A stretch of 64,000 bases of DNA from Halalkalibacter alkalisediminis (GTDB lineage: Bacteria > Bacillota > Bacilli > Bacillales > Bacillaceae_D). Shown piece by piece: positions 17,604-26,603 of this stretch. The stretch covers positions 1 through 64,000 of the forward strand of contig NZ_JAQQWT010000008.1 in the NCBI RefSeq assembly GCF_028610705.1, read 5' to 3'. The position numbers and the translations under genes are program-made. The notes under the pieces are model-generated. The model had not been told where the DNA came from. It ran no database searches and saw nothing but the letters and a program-made list of their open reading frames with translations. Position 1 is the stretch's first letter. Each line of letters starts with the position of its first letter.

Positions 17604-18190
17604 TTATTCTACTTCCTTCTGTGTTTTTAATTTATTCAAAAGCATACAAACCACTACTGTTCCAAGGATACACAAAAAAGTTTGTAAAGGACGTGGTACA
17701 GGTCCTAAATTGACGAATAATCCAAAGGCTATTCCAACGATTCCCCATACCGGTTTTTGAATAGCAAATTGCGCAATAACTCCTCCAAATATGGCTGGAA
17801 GAACAAATCGAAATGAATTGACTAGGGATTCAGGCATAAGAGATATCAAATAGGAACCACCTAAAATAACGAAGATAAGGATGATAATATTAACTAACGA
17901 GGCCGTAGCTATAGCTAGCGACGCCGTAATCTCACCTTTTCTTGTCCCAGGTTCCGCACCAACAACACTTTGGGCAACTGATGCACTAGGAAGACACATA
18001 TTTCCGATATTTCCAGTTAGAAAGGCCAGGTAAGTACCAGTAGCACCCAGTACTGGATAATAACTCACAGGCTCAATTACCCACACTAATGCGATAATTG
18101 ATGCGTAAGCAGCAAATCCTGAGATAATTATTGTCCACCCCGGATGAAAACCAAGAACATTGAAAAAAAAGTGATAACCCTCCTTTTCGT
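17604..18190 (-). pseudogene. multi-helix transporter, N-terminally truncated
   Basis: The open frame ends at 17604 and runs uninterrupted back to about 18190, giving EGYHFFFNVLGFHPGW, YPVLGATGTYLAFLTGN, LPSASVAQSVVGAEPGTRKGE, and four or five further helices. The N-terminal half is missing at a junction with a plus-strand regulator fragment. The family is not confidently recognised; a permease for the neighbouring M20 enzyme's substrate is a reasonable guess from position. Because the start is lost, it is probably not made. Confidence 0.65.
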
Positions 18191-18622
18191 GGAGGAATAA
18201 GTACCATTTATAAAGGATTAGAAAACATCAAAAAATGTTACGTTGAAGCCAATAAAGTACTGTCATATCTAGCTAATCAAAATAGAATGGAAATTTTTCA
18301 CTTTGAAGATATTGGGTTGAATAGACTTTTTTTAAATCAATCTTTTGAGGAAATCGAACAATTTATAAACGAGGTCTTCTCACCACTTTGGTCTGATCAC
18401 GATCGAAGCAAGGATTTAGAAATAACTCTACTTACATACATTAAAAACAATCGTTCCGCTACCAAAACAGCCAATCAACTTCACATTCATATTAATACAC
18501 TATATCAACGAATCAAGAAGATTGAAGATTTACTAAAACTAGAATTAAATAATAATGAGGATGTCCTAAGAATACAGTTAGCTTGTCACCTTAGAGAGAC
18601 TTATCGCCATTCACTTGTATAA
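18185..18622 (+). pseudogene. PucR/CdaR-type regulator, N-terminally truncated (copy 2)
   Basis: This is longer than the copy at 4325. It keeps part of the GGDEF-like/linker region (STIYKGLENIKKCYVEANKVLSYL, NRMEIFHFEDIGL) before the C-terminal helix-turn-helix (SATKTANQLHIHINTLYQRI) and the same end HSLV. Homology begins at the junction near 18185, so the N-terminal sensory domain is gone and no start signal is present. It runs head-on from the truncated transporter, which shows a rearrangement rather than two genes facing each other naturally. Confidence 0.8.
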
Positions 18623-18806
18623 TTTGGTAAAAATGAAATGGTTTGTTTAGACATAGTAAAATAACAAAGAAGCATTTGTTTTAACTACTAAAACGAATGC
18701 TTCTTTAATACGAATACGCTATGTATTACAAATCTTTGATCAATTCCAAGCATATTTCAGCCTGAGACTTAAGTTGTACTGTCATAATATCAACCGTATT
18801 AAAATG
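18293..18806. repeat. 514-bp segmental duplication, copy 2
   Basis: This is the partner of 4325-4838. Because the regulator frame continues upstream here (from about 18185) but not at 4325, this copy is the likely parent and the one at 4325 the daughter. Confidence 0.9.
18666..18706. terminator. bidirectional terminator hairpin (copy 2)
   Basis: Identical to 4698-4738: an AAAGAAGCATT / AATGCTTCTTT stem after the regulator fragment. Confidence 0.7.
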
Positions 18807-18955
18807 AAAGAGCCGGAATCGAATCCGTTGGTTGACTCACTACATTATCATGGTAACGCTTCATGAAAGCTACTACATGTGCTTTTTGAAAAAATCTATG
18901 TACCCTTGTTGGCAGCAAATAGTATATCCTCCTCTTCCGTTCAGTAAGGCTAAAA

Positions 18956-19100
18956 GCTACGGGATTGGCCAACTTTCAGCTGGAAAAACCAGATGCAGTG
19001 CCTTGTGAGCCTTGCCCCCTTCTTCGGTATTCTTCTTCCCCATTCCTTCTATTCCTACAATGAGATTAACACCTGTTTCTTCATTAAATTCCTTTTCTTA
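18956..19100 (-). pseudogene. unassigned gene remnant (about 45 codons)
   Basis: An open minus-strand stretch with protein-like content ([19 protein letters not shown], then [12 protein letters not shown], ending in a stop). No start signal is seen and I do not recognise the family. The remainder of 18807-19290 gives no supportable feature. Confidence 0.25.
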
Positions 19101-19290
19101 TTTTTCCATTCTCATGCAGTTGTGGGACCAATAGATACAATCTCGTACTTTAAACTATTTATTTAGGTATAAGGTAAATGCTCGTTCAACTAAACTCGTT
19201 ACTTTATAAGTAAAATAAGTAAGCTCCCTCAGACTAGTCATTTACCTAGATTTAAGGAGAATACTTTGTTCCTACTAAAGTAGAATTCGA

Positions 19291-20214
19291 TCACGCTTCA
19301 AGCACCTCTGAATAAATCCTTTTTCTAGAAAGATGGTTCGCTAATAATGAACCTAGCGAAAGATTTATTACCATGTTAATAATCGCGGGCAAAGCAGCGA
19401 TTTCACTAATAAATTCAATTGCTAATATGGCAGCCAAGGCCGTATTACATAAGCCAACATGGAAGACGATCGCTCTTATATCCCCTTCATCGACTCGAAT
19501 CGACTTCAACTGTAAAATGAGATAAGTGATGATCATAGGCAGAACGACTTGTAAAAAAGCAACGGCCGTAATCATGGGGATCAGAATGAACTCAGACGAA
19601 ATGGTACTTTTAGCATCACCGATAATCGTATGAATGATTAACAACAACGTGATTGATGATCCTAGTTTCGTATAATTAGCTGATTCTGCAACTAGCTGCG
19701 GAACCTTTCGCTGCATTATCAGTCCAATTGTGATTGGCAAGATGACGATTAGAACAAAAGATTGAAGTAAATTAAAGAAAGAAATTGTAACGCTATCGCC
19801 ATCTATCCCAATTAATGCTAAAGGAGTGATAATCGGACTAATCATAATATCTAAAAAGGAGGCAGCGATGACCAATGAGGTGTTGCCACCAGCTATAAAG
19901 GTGTAAAGTGTTGCCGCTGTAGCATTAGGAACAGTTCCTGATAAAATAACGCCTGCTGCAACCTCTGGGTGGGATGAAAAAAAGAGGTGCGCTAGGACGA
20001 CTGAAATCATGACCGTTATCGTCCATTTTAAAAAGGTAGCCAGTCCTAAAACACGATGCTTTGACTTCATCTTCTTAATCGCTTCGATATTCATCGATAA
20101 TCCCGTAAAGAAAATCACTAAACCGAGTAGTAAACTCGGCACCCAGCTAGCAACTTCTAAATGAAACGGTAGAAAATAAGTTATGAAGGCAACAAGGATA
20201 ATTAATAAGGGCAA
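19291..20214 (-). CDS. bile acid:Na+ symporter (BASS) family transporter
   Basis: A membrane transporter with about nine to ten hydrophobic helices, matching the BASS family (Na+-coupled uptake of organic anions such as pantoate, 2-oxoacids or sterol acids). It shows LGLVIFFTGLSMN, GVILSGTVPNATAATLYTFIAGGN, and the late crossing region VGLCNTALAAILA. The start is doubtful. TTG at 20214 has only a weak AGGA nearby, and the open frame continues upstream (KYINSFISGN) with family-like sequence but no ATG, GTG or TTG. A rare ATT start or a lost start codon is possible. It follows the acyl-CoA operon and may serve it. Confidence 0.8.
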   Translation of the reverse strand: MPLLIILVAFITYFLPFHLEVASWVPSLLLGLVIFFTGLSMNIEAIKKMKSKHRVLGLATFLKWTITVMISVVLAHLFFSSHPEVAAGVILSGTVPNATAATLYTFIAGGNTSLVIAASFLDIMISPIITPLALIGIDGDSVTISFFNLLQSFVLIVILPITIGLIMQRKVPQLVAESANYTKLGSSITLLLIIHTIIGDAKSTISSEFILIPMITAVAFLQVVLPMIITYLILQLKSIRVDEGDIRAIVFHVGLCNTALAAILAIEFISEIAALPAIINMVINLSLGSLLANHLSRKRIYSEVLEA

Positions 20215-20268
20215 ATTTCCTGATATAAAAGAATTAATATATTTAATATTAACCCCAACCTATCTAAA

Positions 20269-20283
20269 GGTGCCTGACACCCC
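20269..20283. repeat. short GGTGCCTGACACC element
   Basis: GGTG and CACC form a short stem between the DUF35 gene and the BASS gene. It is a minimal member of the dispersed GGTGCCTG family, too short to be a strong terminator alone. Confidence 0.5.
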
Positions 20284-20284
20284 A

Positions 20285-20605
20285 TTATTTGTTGTTTTGT
20301 GCATTAAAAAAGTATGCTCGATCTTTGATTTCATCTAACTCAACTGGTGTATCGATTTGTACGTTATCACCTGTGAACCTGCCTGTCACTTTAAGCCCTT
20401 CATCTAAATGAACAAGGATGACATAATAAGGAGCTTGATCAGCAAACTGTTTCGGTGCGGCATGAATTTTCGTGTACGAATAAATCGTTCCTTTTCCGTC
20501 GATTTCTGTTAGCTCTAATTCATCCGAGAAACAAGTTGTGCAATGATATTTACTTGTATACAAGATTGATTGGCATTGCTTGCATTTCTTTACTGGTAAA
20601 TTCAT
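20285..20605 (-). CDS. DUF35 / Zn-ribbon OB-fold protein
   Basis: A small 106-residue protein of the DUF35 (ChsH2-like) family: a rubredoxin-like zinc ribbon (CKQCQ at 8-12 and CTTC at about 27-30) followed by an OB-fold that binds acyl-CoA. Such proteins typically form a complex with a thiolase or hydratase partner, and the thiolase gene lies three bases upstream. That pairing is inferred from family knowledge and spacing. Confidence 0.9.
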   Translation of the reverse strand: MNLPVKKCKQCQSILYTSKYHCTTCFSDELELTEIDGKGTIYSYTKIHAAPKQFADQAPYYVILVHLDEGLKVTGRFTGDNVQIDTPVELDEIKDRAYFFNAQNNK

Positions 20606-20608
20606 TGG

Positions 20609-21745
20609 TTACACCCCTTTTTTACTGAAGATGTGAACGAGGGAATACGCTCCTGTCCCACCTAAGTTTTGCGCTAGACCGATACGCGCGTCCTCTACTT
20701 GGTTACACGCTCTGCCATTTAGTTGATCGACAATTTGGACAATCTGCGCGATACCCGTCGCCCCGATCGGATGGCCTTTTGACAGCAAACCACCACTCGT
20801 ATTGACAGGTACTTTTCCTCCATGCTGTGTTAATCCTTGTGCGAGAGCTTCCCAGCCTTTACCTTTTTCAAAAAAACCTAATTCTTCGATCGCAATCATT
20901 TCCGTCATCGAGAAGCAATCATGTAATTCAACGACATCAATATCCTCTGGTCCAAGTCCTGCCCCTTCATACGCCTTTTTTGCCGCCTGATTAGTAGCAG
21001 AAATATGTAAAAGTTGATCAACTTCTTGCATGAGTGGTGTACCTGATGCTTGCCCTGAAGATAAAATTTGCACACCATCGTCTCCTCTTTGGATGACAAC
21101 GGCAGCAGCTCCGTCTGAAATCGGTGAGCAATCAAATAGTCCTAATGGATCAGTAATTGGCTTGGCATTCATAATTTCTTCAAGAGATGTTTCTTTTTTA
21201 AATTGAGCAATGGGGTTGTTGATCGCATACTGGCGATTTTTCAATGCAACCATGGCAAGATGCTTTTTTTCCATCCCGTATTCATGCATATAGCGATGTG
21301 CTAATACACCGAAAAATCCTGGAAACGTTAAACCTGAAGCCCCTTCATTCGACTCATGATCCATTGCATAATTGATTGCTTGGGTCACCGTTTCAGTATC
21401 CAACCCTGTCATCTTTTCAACACCAGCCACTAATACCGTATCGTATTCACCAGCTTTGACGAGTTGGTACGCTTGACGAAATGCAATTCCTCCTGATGCA
21501 CAGGCTCCTTCTGTCTTTACTGCAGGAATACTACCTAAGCCAAGCTCATTTGCAATAATGGAGCCGAGTATTTCTTGACTTGCTAACGGTCCTGCTGCAA
21601 AATTGCCGACGAACACTGCGTCGATTTTAGGCTTCCCCGCCTGCACTATCGCTTCTCGACAAGCTTTAACGACCATTGATTTGATCGATTCATCACTTCT
21701 TCCAAATGGCGTAATTCCTCTTCCGATTACAGATACTGTTGACAT
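20609..21745 (-). CDS. SCP-x-type thiolase
   Basis: A cytoplasmic thiolase of 378 residues, expected to cleave a 3-oxoacyl-CoA to a shorter acyl-CoA. Visible active-site features are Cys82 in EGACASGG, His275 in VVELHDCFSMTE and His325 in LLSKGHPIGATG. This pattern and the DUF35 partner place it in the SCP-x/sterol-carrier thiolase branch, found in side-chain and atypical acid degradation, rather than AtoB or FadA. It overlaps the ligase gene by 19 bases, and its ATG follows AAAGGGGGGA. Confidence 0.92.
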   Translation of the reverse strand: MSTVSVIGRGITPFGRSDESIKSMVVKACREAIVQAGKPKIDAVFVGNFAAGPLASQEILGSIIANELGLGSIPAVKTEGACASGGIAFRQAYQLVKAGEYDTVLVAGVEKMTGLDTETVTQAINYAMDHESNEGASGLTFPGFFGVLAHRYMHEYGMEKKHLAMVALKNRQYAINNPIAQFKKETSLEEIMNAKPITDPLGLFDCSPISDGAAAVVIQRGDDGVQILSSGQASGTPLMQEVDQLLHISATNQAAKKAYEGAGLGPEDIDVVELHDCFSMTEMIAIEELGFFEKGKGWEALAQGLTQHGGKVPVNTSGGLLSKGHPIGATGIAQIVQIVDQLNGRACNQVEDARIGLAQNLGGTGAYSLVHIFSKKGV

Positions 21746-23232
21746 CGATTTCCCCCCTTTAATTGATATTGGTCACGTAATGCTCTTCGTACTATTTTAC
21801 CGTAACTATTTTTCGGTAATTCTTTGACTATTTCAATCTTTCGAGGCTTTTTATAGCTTGCTAGATTCCTTTTACATAACTCGATCAGCTCATCAACATT
21901 CAGATTGTTCGTATCATCTCTTAATACGACATGAGCATAAATGCTTTCTCCCCATTTATCGTCAGGTACCCCAAAAACACATGTTTCTTTAACTTCTGGA
22001 TGTTGATTTAATACTTCTTCTACTTCACGAGGATATACATTTAAGCCACCTGTAATGATCATATCTTTTGCTCGGTCGACTAAACGTAAATAGCCTTTTT
22101 CATCGATCTTGCCTAAATCACCTGTATGGAACCAACCATCTTTCATTGATTCATTTGTTGCCTTTTCATTGTTCCAGTACCCTTTCATCACGAGAGAGCC
22201 TTTACACGTCACTTCACCAATTTCTCCATAAGGAACTTCGTTTCCATTAGTATCGACAATCCGAACTTCAACAAAGGGTCCGATTGCCCCACATGAGTCT
22301 GGTTTACTCGCAAGCTCTTCTTTTGGCATCATCGTAATCGTCATTGGTGCTTCTACTAAACCGTACGTTTCAGCGAGCTTCGGTCCTAGTAGCGATAAAG
22401 CTTTATTTAACTTTTCTACCGCAATCGGTGAACCTGCCATGTTGATCGACTTAATATGACGCAACTTATTTGGGTCAAAGTTTTCTTCATGTATCATTAA
22501 ATTAACGAGTGTTGGTACTAAAAAGATAATGGAAATATGTTCTTTTTCAAGGTCATCCATAAATTCTTTTGGGTCGAACTTGTTGAAGATCACTTGTTTC
22601 AAACCAAAAAATAATGCACATTGTGATAAAAAGTTACTACCATGTGTGAGTGGAGCTACGTGTCCAATGACATCGCCATGCGTAATATTACAAACCATAT
22701 TAAGTGAGAGTGCACTTGAGATTATATTTCGATGTGTGAGCATTCCACCTTTTGGTTTCCCCGTCGTTCCTGATGTGTACATAAGTGCGTACACATCATC
22801 TTCATTCACTTCTACATCAGGGAAATCGCTAGAATGACCGCTTAAAAAAAGTTCATATTCTGTATCGATATCGATTTTGTGTATGGATAAACTTACATTT
22901 TCTAGTAAATTCGCTTCTCCAATTAATAGAGATGCTCCAGAGTTGTCTACAACGTAATCAAATTCCTTTGGATGAAGACGGTAATTGATTGGTACTTTAA
23001 TTAATCCAGTTAAGGCAATCGCAATATCTAGTTCAATATGTTCACGTCGGTTGGACATGAGGATCGCAACGCGGTCACCTTTCGTTAAAACTTCATTTAA
23101 TAACGCATGAGCGAGTTGACAAGCATTTCTTTTAAGTTGATTAAATGTAATCATTCCACGCGAGTCTTTAATAGCTGGTTTTTCACTATGTCGAACTAAT
23201 GTTTTCCTTGCTAAAGCACCAAGTGTTTCCAT
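21727..23232 (-). CDS. AMP-dependent acyl-CoA synthetase
   Basis: A 501-residue ligase of the ANL superfamily that activates a carboxylic acid with ATP and CoA. The P-loop YTSGTTGKPKGGMLTH, AETYGLVE (A5), WFHTGDLG (A7), RAKDMIITGGLNVYP hinge (A8) and the catalytic lysine region KNSYGKIVRR (A10) are all present. It probably gives the first step for the acid imported by the TRAP and BASS transporters. The substrate class (fatty, aromatic or terpenoid acid) cannot be read from the sequence. Confidence 0.93.
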   Translation of the reverse strand: METLGALARKTLVRHSEKPAIKDSRGMITFNQLKRNACQLAHALLNEVLTKGDRVAILMSNRREHIELDIAIALTGLIKVPINYRLHPKEFDYVVDNSGASLLIGEANLLENVSLSIHKIDIDTEYELFLSGHSSDFPDVEVNEDDVYALMYTSGTTGKPKGGMLTHRNIISSALSLNMVCNITHGDVIGHVAPLTHGSNFLSQCALFFGLKQVIFNKFDPKEFMDDLEKEHISIIFLVPTLVNLMIHEENFDPNKLRHIKSINMAGSPIAVEKLNKALSLLGPKLAETYGLVEAPMTITMMPKEELASKPDSCGAIGPFVEVRIVDTNGNEVPYGEIGEVTCKGSLVMKGYWNNEKATNESMKDGWFHTGDLGKIDEKGYLRLVDRAKDMIITGGLNVYPREVEEVLNQHPEVKETCVFGVPDDKWGESIYAHVVLRDDTNNLNVDELIELCKRNLASYKKPRKIEIVKELPKNSYGKIVRRALRDQYQLKGGNRCQQYL

Positions 23233-23251
23233 ATCGACAACCCCCTATTAG

Positions 23252-23719
23252 CTATTTGTTAAAATTAATCACTTTAAATGTTAGTTCTTCATCGTACTCA
23301 CGCATTGCTTTAATTTCATTTCCGCAAATGATCGTAAATTCAATCGTTATAAGTGTAGGATTTAATCCTTTTAGAAAATGACCACCACTTATTTTCCCAT
23401 CCTCTTCCGTAACTAAACCATGAAGGTGAAGGTCCAATTGACCGTTTTCATCTTCACAAATGAACCCCGTACAGTTCATTAGTTCAACTGGGTTTTTAAT
23501 CATAATTTGGTTACCATAACCTGTAGGGTAATTATTTTCCGTTTTAAAAAGAACATATCCAACTTCTTTTAGAGAGCCAATACAAGTGACCATACCTGAA
23601 TGAATCTGTTGTTTTTTACATTCAGCTAATATGCCTTCGATCAAGTCTGTTCCGGCTGTTAACGAGCCAAAAATGACTTTCCCTACTTCAGTAGAATAGG
23701 AATGATTTGTTCGAGCCAT
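23252..23719 (-). CDS. PPC-domain (DUF296) protein
   Basis: A small soluble protein of 155 residues with a PPC/DUF296 domain, the trimeric fold also found in plant AHL DNA-binding proteins. The conserved HxHxH-like strand is present as LDLHLHGLV, and GGHFLKGLNP lies at the usual place. Bacterial members have no settled function; the HLHLH strand suggests metal binding. It sits inside the operon between the ligase (19-base gap) and the SDR, so it is more likely a pathway partner than a general DNA-binding factor. Confidence 0.8.
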   Translation of the reverse strand: MARTNHSYSTEVGKVIFGSLTAGTDLIEGILAECKKQQIHSGMVTCIGSLKEVGYVLFKTENNYPTGYGNQIMIKNPVELMNCTGFICEDENGQLDLHLHGLVTEEDGKISGGHFLKGLNPTLITIEFTIICGNEIKAMREYDEELTFKVINFNK

Positions 23720-23759
23720 CCTCTCATCCTCTCCTATTAATAGATTTCATAAGTGTTGC

Positions 23760-23825
23760 ACTCGTGCCCCCCTACTTATGTTCCATGGATGGGTCTTCAC
23801 CTAAAGTAGGAGTGTTTGCGCAAAA
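23760..23825. repeat. intercistronic hairpin between SDR and PPC genes
   Basis: CCTACTT (about 23771) can pair with AAGTAGG (about 23807), extended outward by partial GCACTC/GAGTG matches. It lies in the 134-base gap inside the operon. It may be an attenuator or a decayed repeat; evidence is structural only. Confidence 0.4.
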
Positions 23826-23853
23826 TAAGTTCAATCCATTAGTAACTAACTGA

Positions 23854-24624
23854 TTAACCGATCGCAGAACCTCCACAAACTTTTAATACCTGCCCAGTTA
23901 CGTAATCAGCTCCAGGAGAAGCTAAGTAAACGACGGCTTCGGCGATATCTTCTGGTTCCCCCATTCTTTGAATCGGTTGCTCTAATTTATAATTCATTCC
24001 TTTTGTAATTGCTGTTTCAATCGGACCAGGAGCGATACTGTTACAGCAAATGCCTAACTCTCCTACTTCTTTGGCAACCCATTTCGTTAAAGCAATAACG
24101 CCACCTTTAGAAGCTGCATATGCAGGGCCCGAACGCCCACTCTCGCCATTTTCTGCTTTGACACCTGAAATCGGACCACCCATAATTCCCGAGATTGAGC
24201 TAATGTTAATGATTTTTCCTGAGCCTTGCTTTTTCATATGAGGATAGATTGCGGATTGAGTAAACAAGAATGCTCCTCGCAAATTCGTATCAATATCTCT
24301 AAACCACATGTCATCTGTCATATGTTCCAAATCAAGTCGCGAGCACGTTCCTGCATTGTTAACGACAACATCAAGTCTGCCAAAATGCTCTGCCGTTTCA
24401 TTCACTACACCTTCAACGAGGGCTCTCTCTTTAATATCAATATTATGAATCAAGACTTCAACTTCAGGGTTCAATTCGTTTATTTCTTGCTTTGTTGTTT
24501 TACATTCTAGTACGTCTACTAATACGACATGAGATCCTTCTCTCGCTAAAGCTTTCGCTGCTGCTGCACCAATACCTCTGGCCGCTCCTGTTACAATCGA
24601 TACTCTATTTTCTAATCTTTTCAA
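23854..24624 (-). CDS. short-chain dehydrogenase/reductase
   Basis: A classical SDR of 256 residues. The cofactor site is TGAARGIGAAAA, with NNAG in the following strand. Catalytic Ser lies in IINISSISG and the Tyr/Lys pair in AYAASKGG. An insert (VKAENGESGRSG) sits just before the catalytic tyrosine. VDVLE after the second strand suggests NAD rather than NADP. It starts at TTG behind GAAGGGAG. It likely oxidises a hydroxyacyl or alcohol intermediate for the thiolase, but this is inferred from the operon. Confidence 0.9.
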   Translation of the reverse strand: MKRLENRVSIVTGAARGIGAAAAKALAREGSHVVLVDVLECKTTKQEINELNPEVEVLIHNIDIKERALVEGVVNETAEHFGRLDVVVNNAGTCSRLDLEHMTDDMWFRDIDTNLRGAFLFTQSAIYPHMKKQGSGKIINISSISGIMGGPISGVKAENGESGRSGPAYAASKGGVIALTKWVAKEVGELGICCNSIAPGPIETAITKGMNYKLEQPIQRMGEPEDIAEAVVYLASPGADYVTGQVLKVCGGSAIG

Positions 24625-24663
24625 AATGAAAACTCCCTTCAGTGTGTGTTATATAAATGGTTA

Positions 24664-26001
24664 TTACATCCCTAGTAAATCTGGTAACCAATTCGATAGT
24701 GCAGGTATATACGTAATAAGTAATAGAACGATGATAGAAGCGATCAAAAATGGGATCGTTCCTCTCGTAATATCTTTGAGCGGTATCCTCGCTATTCCAC
24801 TCGCCACATATAAATTCAATCCAACTGGTGGGGTAAATAAACCGATCGCTAAGTTTACGGTCATGAACACCCCAAATGTGGTAGGGTCAACTCCAATATG
24901 GAGCATGATTGGTAATAAAATAGGAACGAGTAAATAGAAAGCTGAAATCGCATCAATAAATGCTCCAATAATAAGTAAAATGATTGTAACCATTAAGAGA
25001 ATTAAAATTTTATTTTCTGTGATCGCTAACATCGCTTCTGAAATCGTTTGAGCAATACGCTTTGTTGTTATAATGTAGGAAAAGATCGAAGCCGCACCGA
25101 CAATAAGCATAACAACAGCTGTTTGCACGGAAGCGTCAATAAGTATATTCGGTAAATGTTTTGGTTTTAAATCGCGATAAATAAAGAGACCAACCATAAG
25201 TGCGTAGAACACGGCTACTGCCGCAGCTTCTGTTGGTGTAAATATCCCACCGTAAATTCCACCTAAAATAATGATCGGGATGAGTAAGCCCCAAATCGCT
25301 TTGTAAAAGGCAGAAGCAATTTCTTTTCCTGAGCTTATCTTTCCTACGTTGAGCGTAGCAGCTACTTCTGAATCAGCTGATTTAAAATCCGAAGATACAT
25401 TTGTTTTTTTTACAAACATTGCCGCAACCACTAATGCGACCGCTAGAAGAAGTCCTGGAATAATACCAGCAATAAAGAGGCGACTAATTGTAATGGGTAC
25501 AAGGTCGTTTGCGACAACCGCAAAGACGATAAAGGCAATACTCGGTGGAATGATAATACCAATGGACCCAGAACTAGCAATTAGTCCAGCAGCTACATTT
25601 TTGGGGTAGCCATTTTTTACTAAGGCTGGAATTAAGATCGCTCCAATCGCAGCCACTGTTGCAGGCCCTGACCCTGAAATCGCAGCAAAGAACAAGGCAG
25701 TTATAACAGTAACTAACACGATTCCATTTTTTCTATGACCAACACAAACGTTGGCAAAGTCAATTAAACGTTTTGAAATCCCTGCATATTCCATAATGAC
25801 TCCCGCTAAGATGAAAAAAGGAATGGCTAATAATGTAAAAGAAGAGATCGTTGCATACATGACACTTGGCAATAAACCTAGTGAATTCATTCCATTATCT
25901 AAAAACAAAATAGTAATCGAAGCTAAGCCAAGTGAAATCGCAACTGGAACATTGAGGAACACGAGTAAGAAAAATAAACCGAATAATAAAATGGCTGTCA
26001 T
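24664..26001 (-). CDS. TRAP transporter large permease (DctM), system 2
   Basis: A 445-residue membrane protein with about 12 to 13 helices. DctM motifs are PFFILAGVIMEYAGI, AISGSGPATVAAIGAILIP, GSIGIIIPPSIAFIVF, FTPTEAAAVAVFYAL and NLAIGLFTPPVGLNLYVA. It is longer than system 1 because of a loop around residues 195-220 (KKTNVSSDFKSADSEVAATL). It overlaps the small permease by four bases and lies 39 bases from the SDR gene. Confidence 0.95.
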   Translation of the reverse strand: MTAILLFGLFFLLVFLNVPVAISLGLASITILFLDNGMNSLGLLPSVMYATISSFTLLAIPFFILAGVIMEYAGISKRLIDFANVCVGHRKNGIVLVTVITALFFAAISGSGPATVAAIGAILIPALVKNGYPKNVAAGLIASSGSIGIIIPPSIAFIVFAVVANDLVPITISRLFIAGIIPGLLLAVALVVAAMFVKKTNVSSDFKSADSEVAATLNVGKISSGKEIASAFYKAIWGLLIPIIILGGIYGGIFTPTEAAAVAVFYALMVGLFIYRDLKPKHLPNILIDASVQTAVVMLIVGAASIFSYIITTKRIAQTISEAMLAITENKILILLMVTIILLIIGAFIDAISAFYLLVPILLPIMLHIGVDPTTFGVFMTVNLAIGLFTPPVGLNLYVASGIARIPLKDITRGTIPFLIASIIVLLLITYIPALSNWLPDLLGM

Positions 26002-26489
26002 GTAGTAGTGTCCCCCTCTCCTTTTTGAGCTTCTTTCTTAAATGATAGGATTGTCGTTTCAATAATTCGAATAATACATAGCATTGCGCCAAGCGGCATC
26101 ATCGATGTAAAGATCCACTGTGGCCAGCCTAATGCAGGAGTCATCCGATTTCTTGCGATTTGAGACATGACCATATCGTAACCGAAATAAACTACTGCGC
26201 TAAAAAATAAGATCATGATGAATGCAACGAGGATCGTCATAAAGTGTTTCAAAATTCCTTGTACTGTATCAAAAATTAAACTGAATCCTAAATGAGCACC
26301 ACGTTTTACCCCTATAGAAGCACCAACAAAGGTTAAAAGCACAAATAAATTTACAGTGATCTCTTCTGTAAATGAAATGGAGGAATTTAGAAAGTAACGT
26401 GATAGTACATTCGCAAATGTGATGACGGACATCGTACCTAAAGCAAATACAACCAATGTATATTCTACAAAGGAAAGGATACGGCTCAT
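25998..26489 (-). CDS. TRAP transporter small permease (DctQ), system 2
   Basis: A four-helix membrane subunit of 163 residues with FANVLSRYFLNSSISFTEEI and GVKRGAHLGFSLIFD, the DctQ pattern. It has a charged C-terminal tail. Its ATG follows GAAGGGAGTG. A strong hairpin separates it from the solute-binding gene, as in system 1. Confidence 0.92.
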   Translation of the reverse strand: MSRILSFVEYTLVVFALGTMSVITFANVLSRYFLNSSISFTEEITVNLFVLLTFVGASIGVKRGAHLGFSLIFDTVQGILKHFMTILVAFIMILFFSAVVYFGYDMVMSQIARNRMTPALGWPQWIFTSMMPLGAMLCIIRIIETTILSFKKEAQKGEGDTTT

Positions 26490-26540
26490 TTCTGGACACT
26501 CCCTTCAAATTTGTCTGGGTATGGGAACTTTTTTAAAAAA

Positions 26541-26586
26541 GGTGACTCATCAGATCCAGGTGCCTGTCACCCTACAATGAGTCACC
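26541..26586 (-). terminator. hairpin between dctP and dctQ, GGTGCCTG family
   Basis: GGTGACTCAT pairs perfectly with ATGAGTCACC, enclosing an inner GGTGCCTGTCACC. A six-base T-run follows on the minus strand. It lies between the receptor gene and the permeases, so it should cut transcription partly and raise receptor levels over permeases. Confidence 0.7.
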
Positions 26587-26603
26587 ATTATCTTACTTAC
26601 TTT

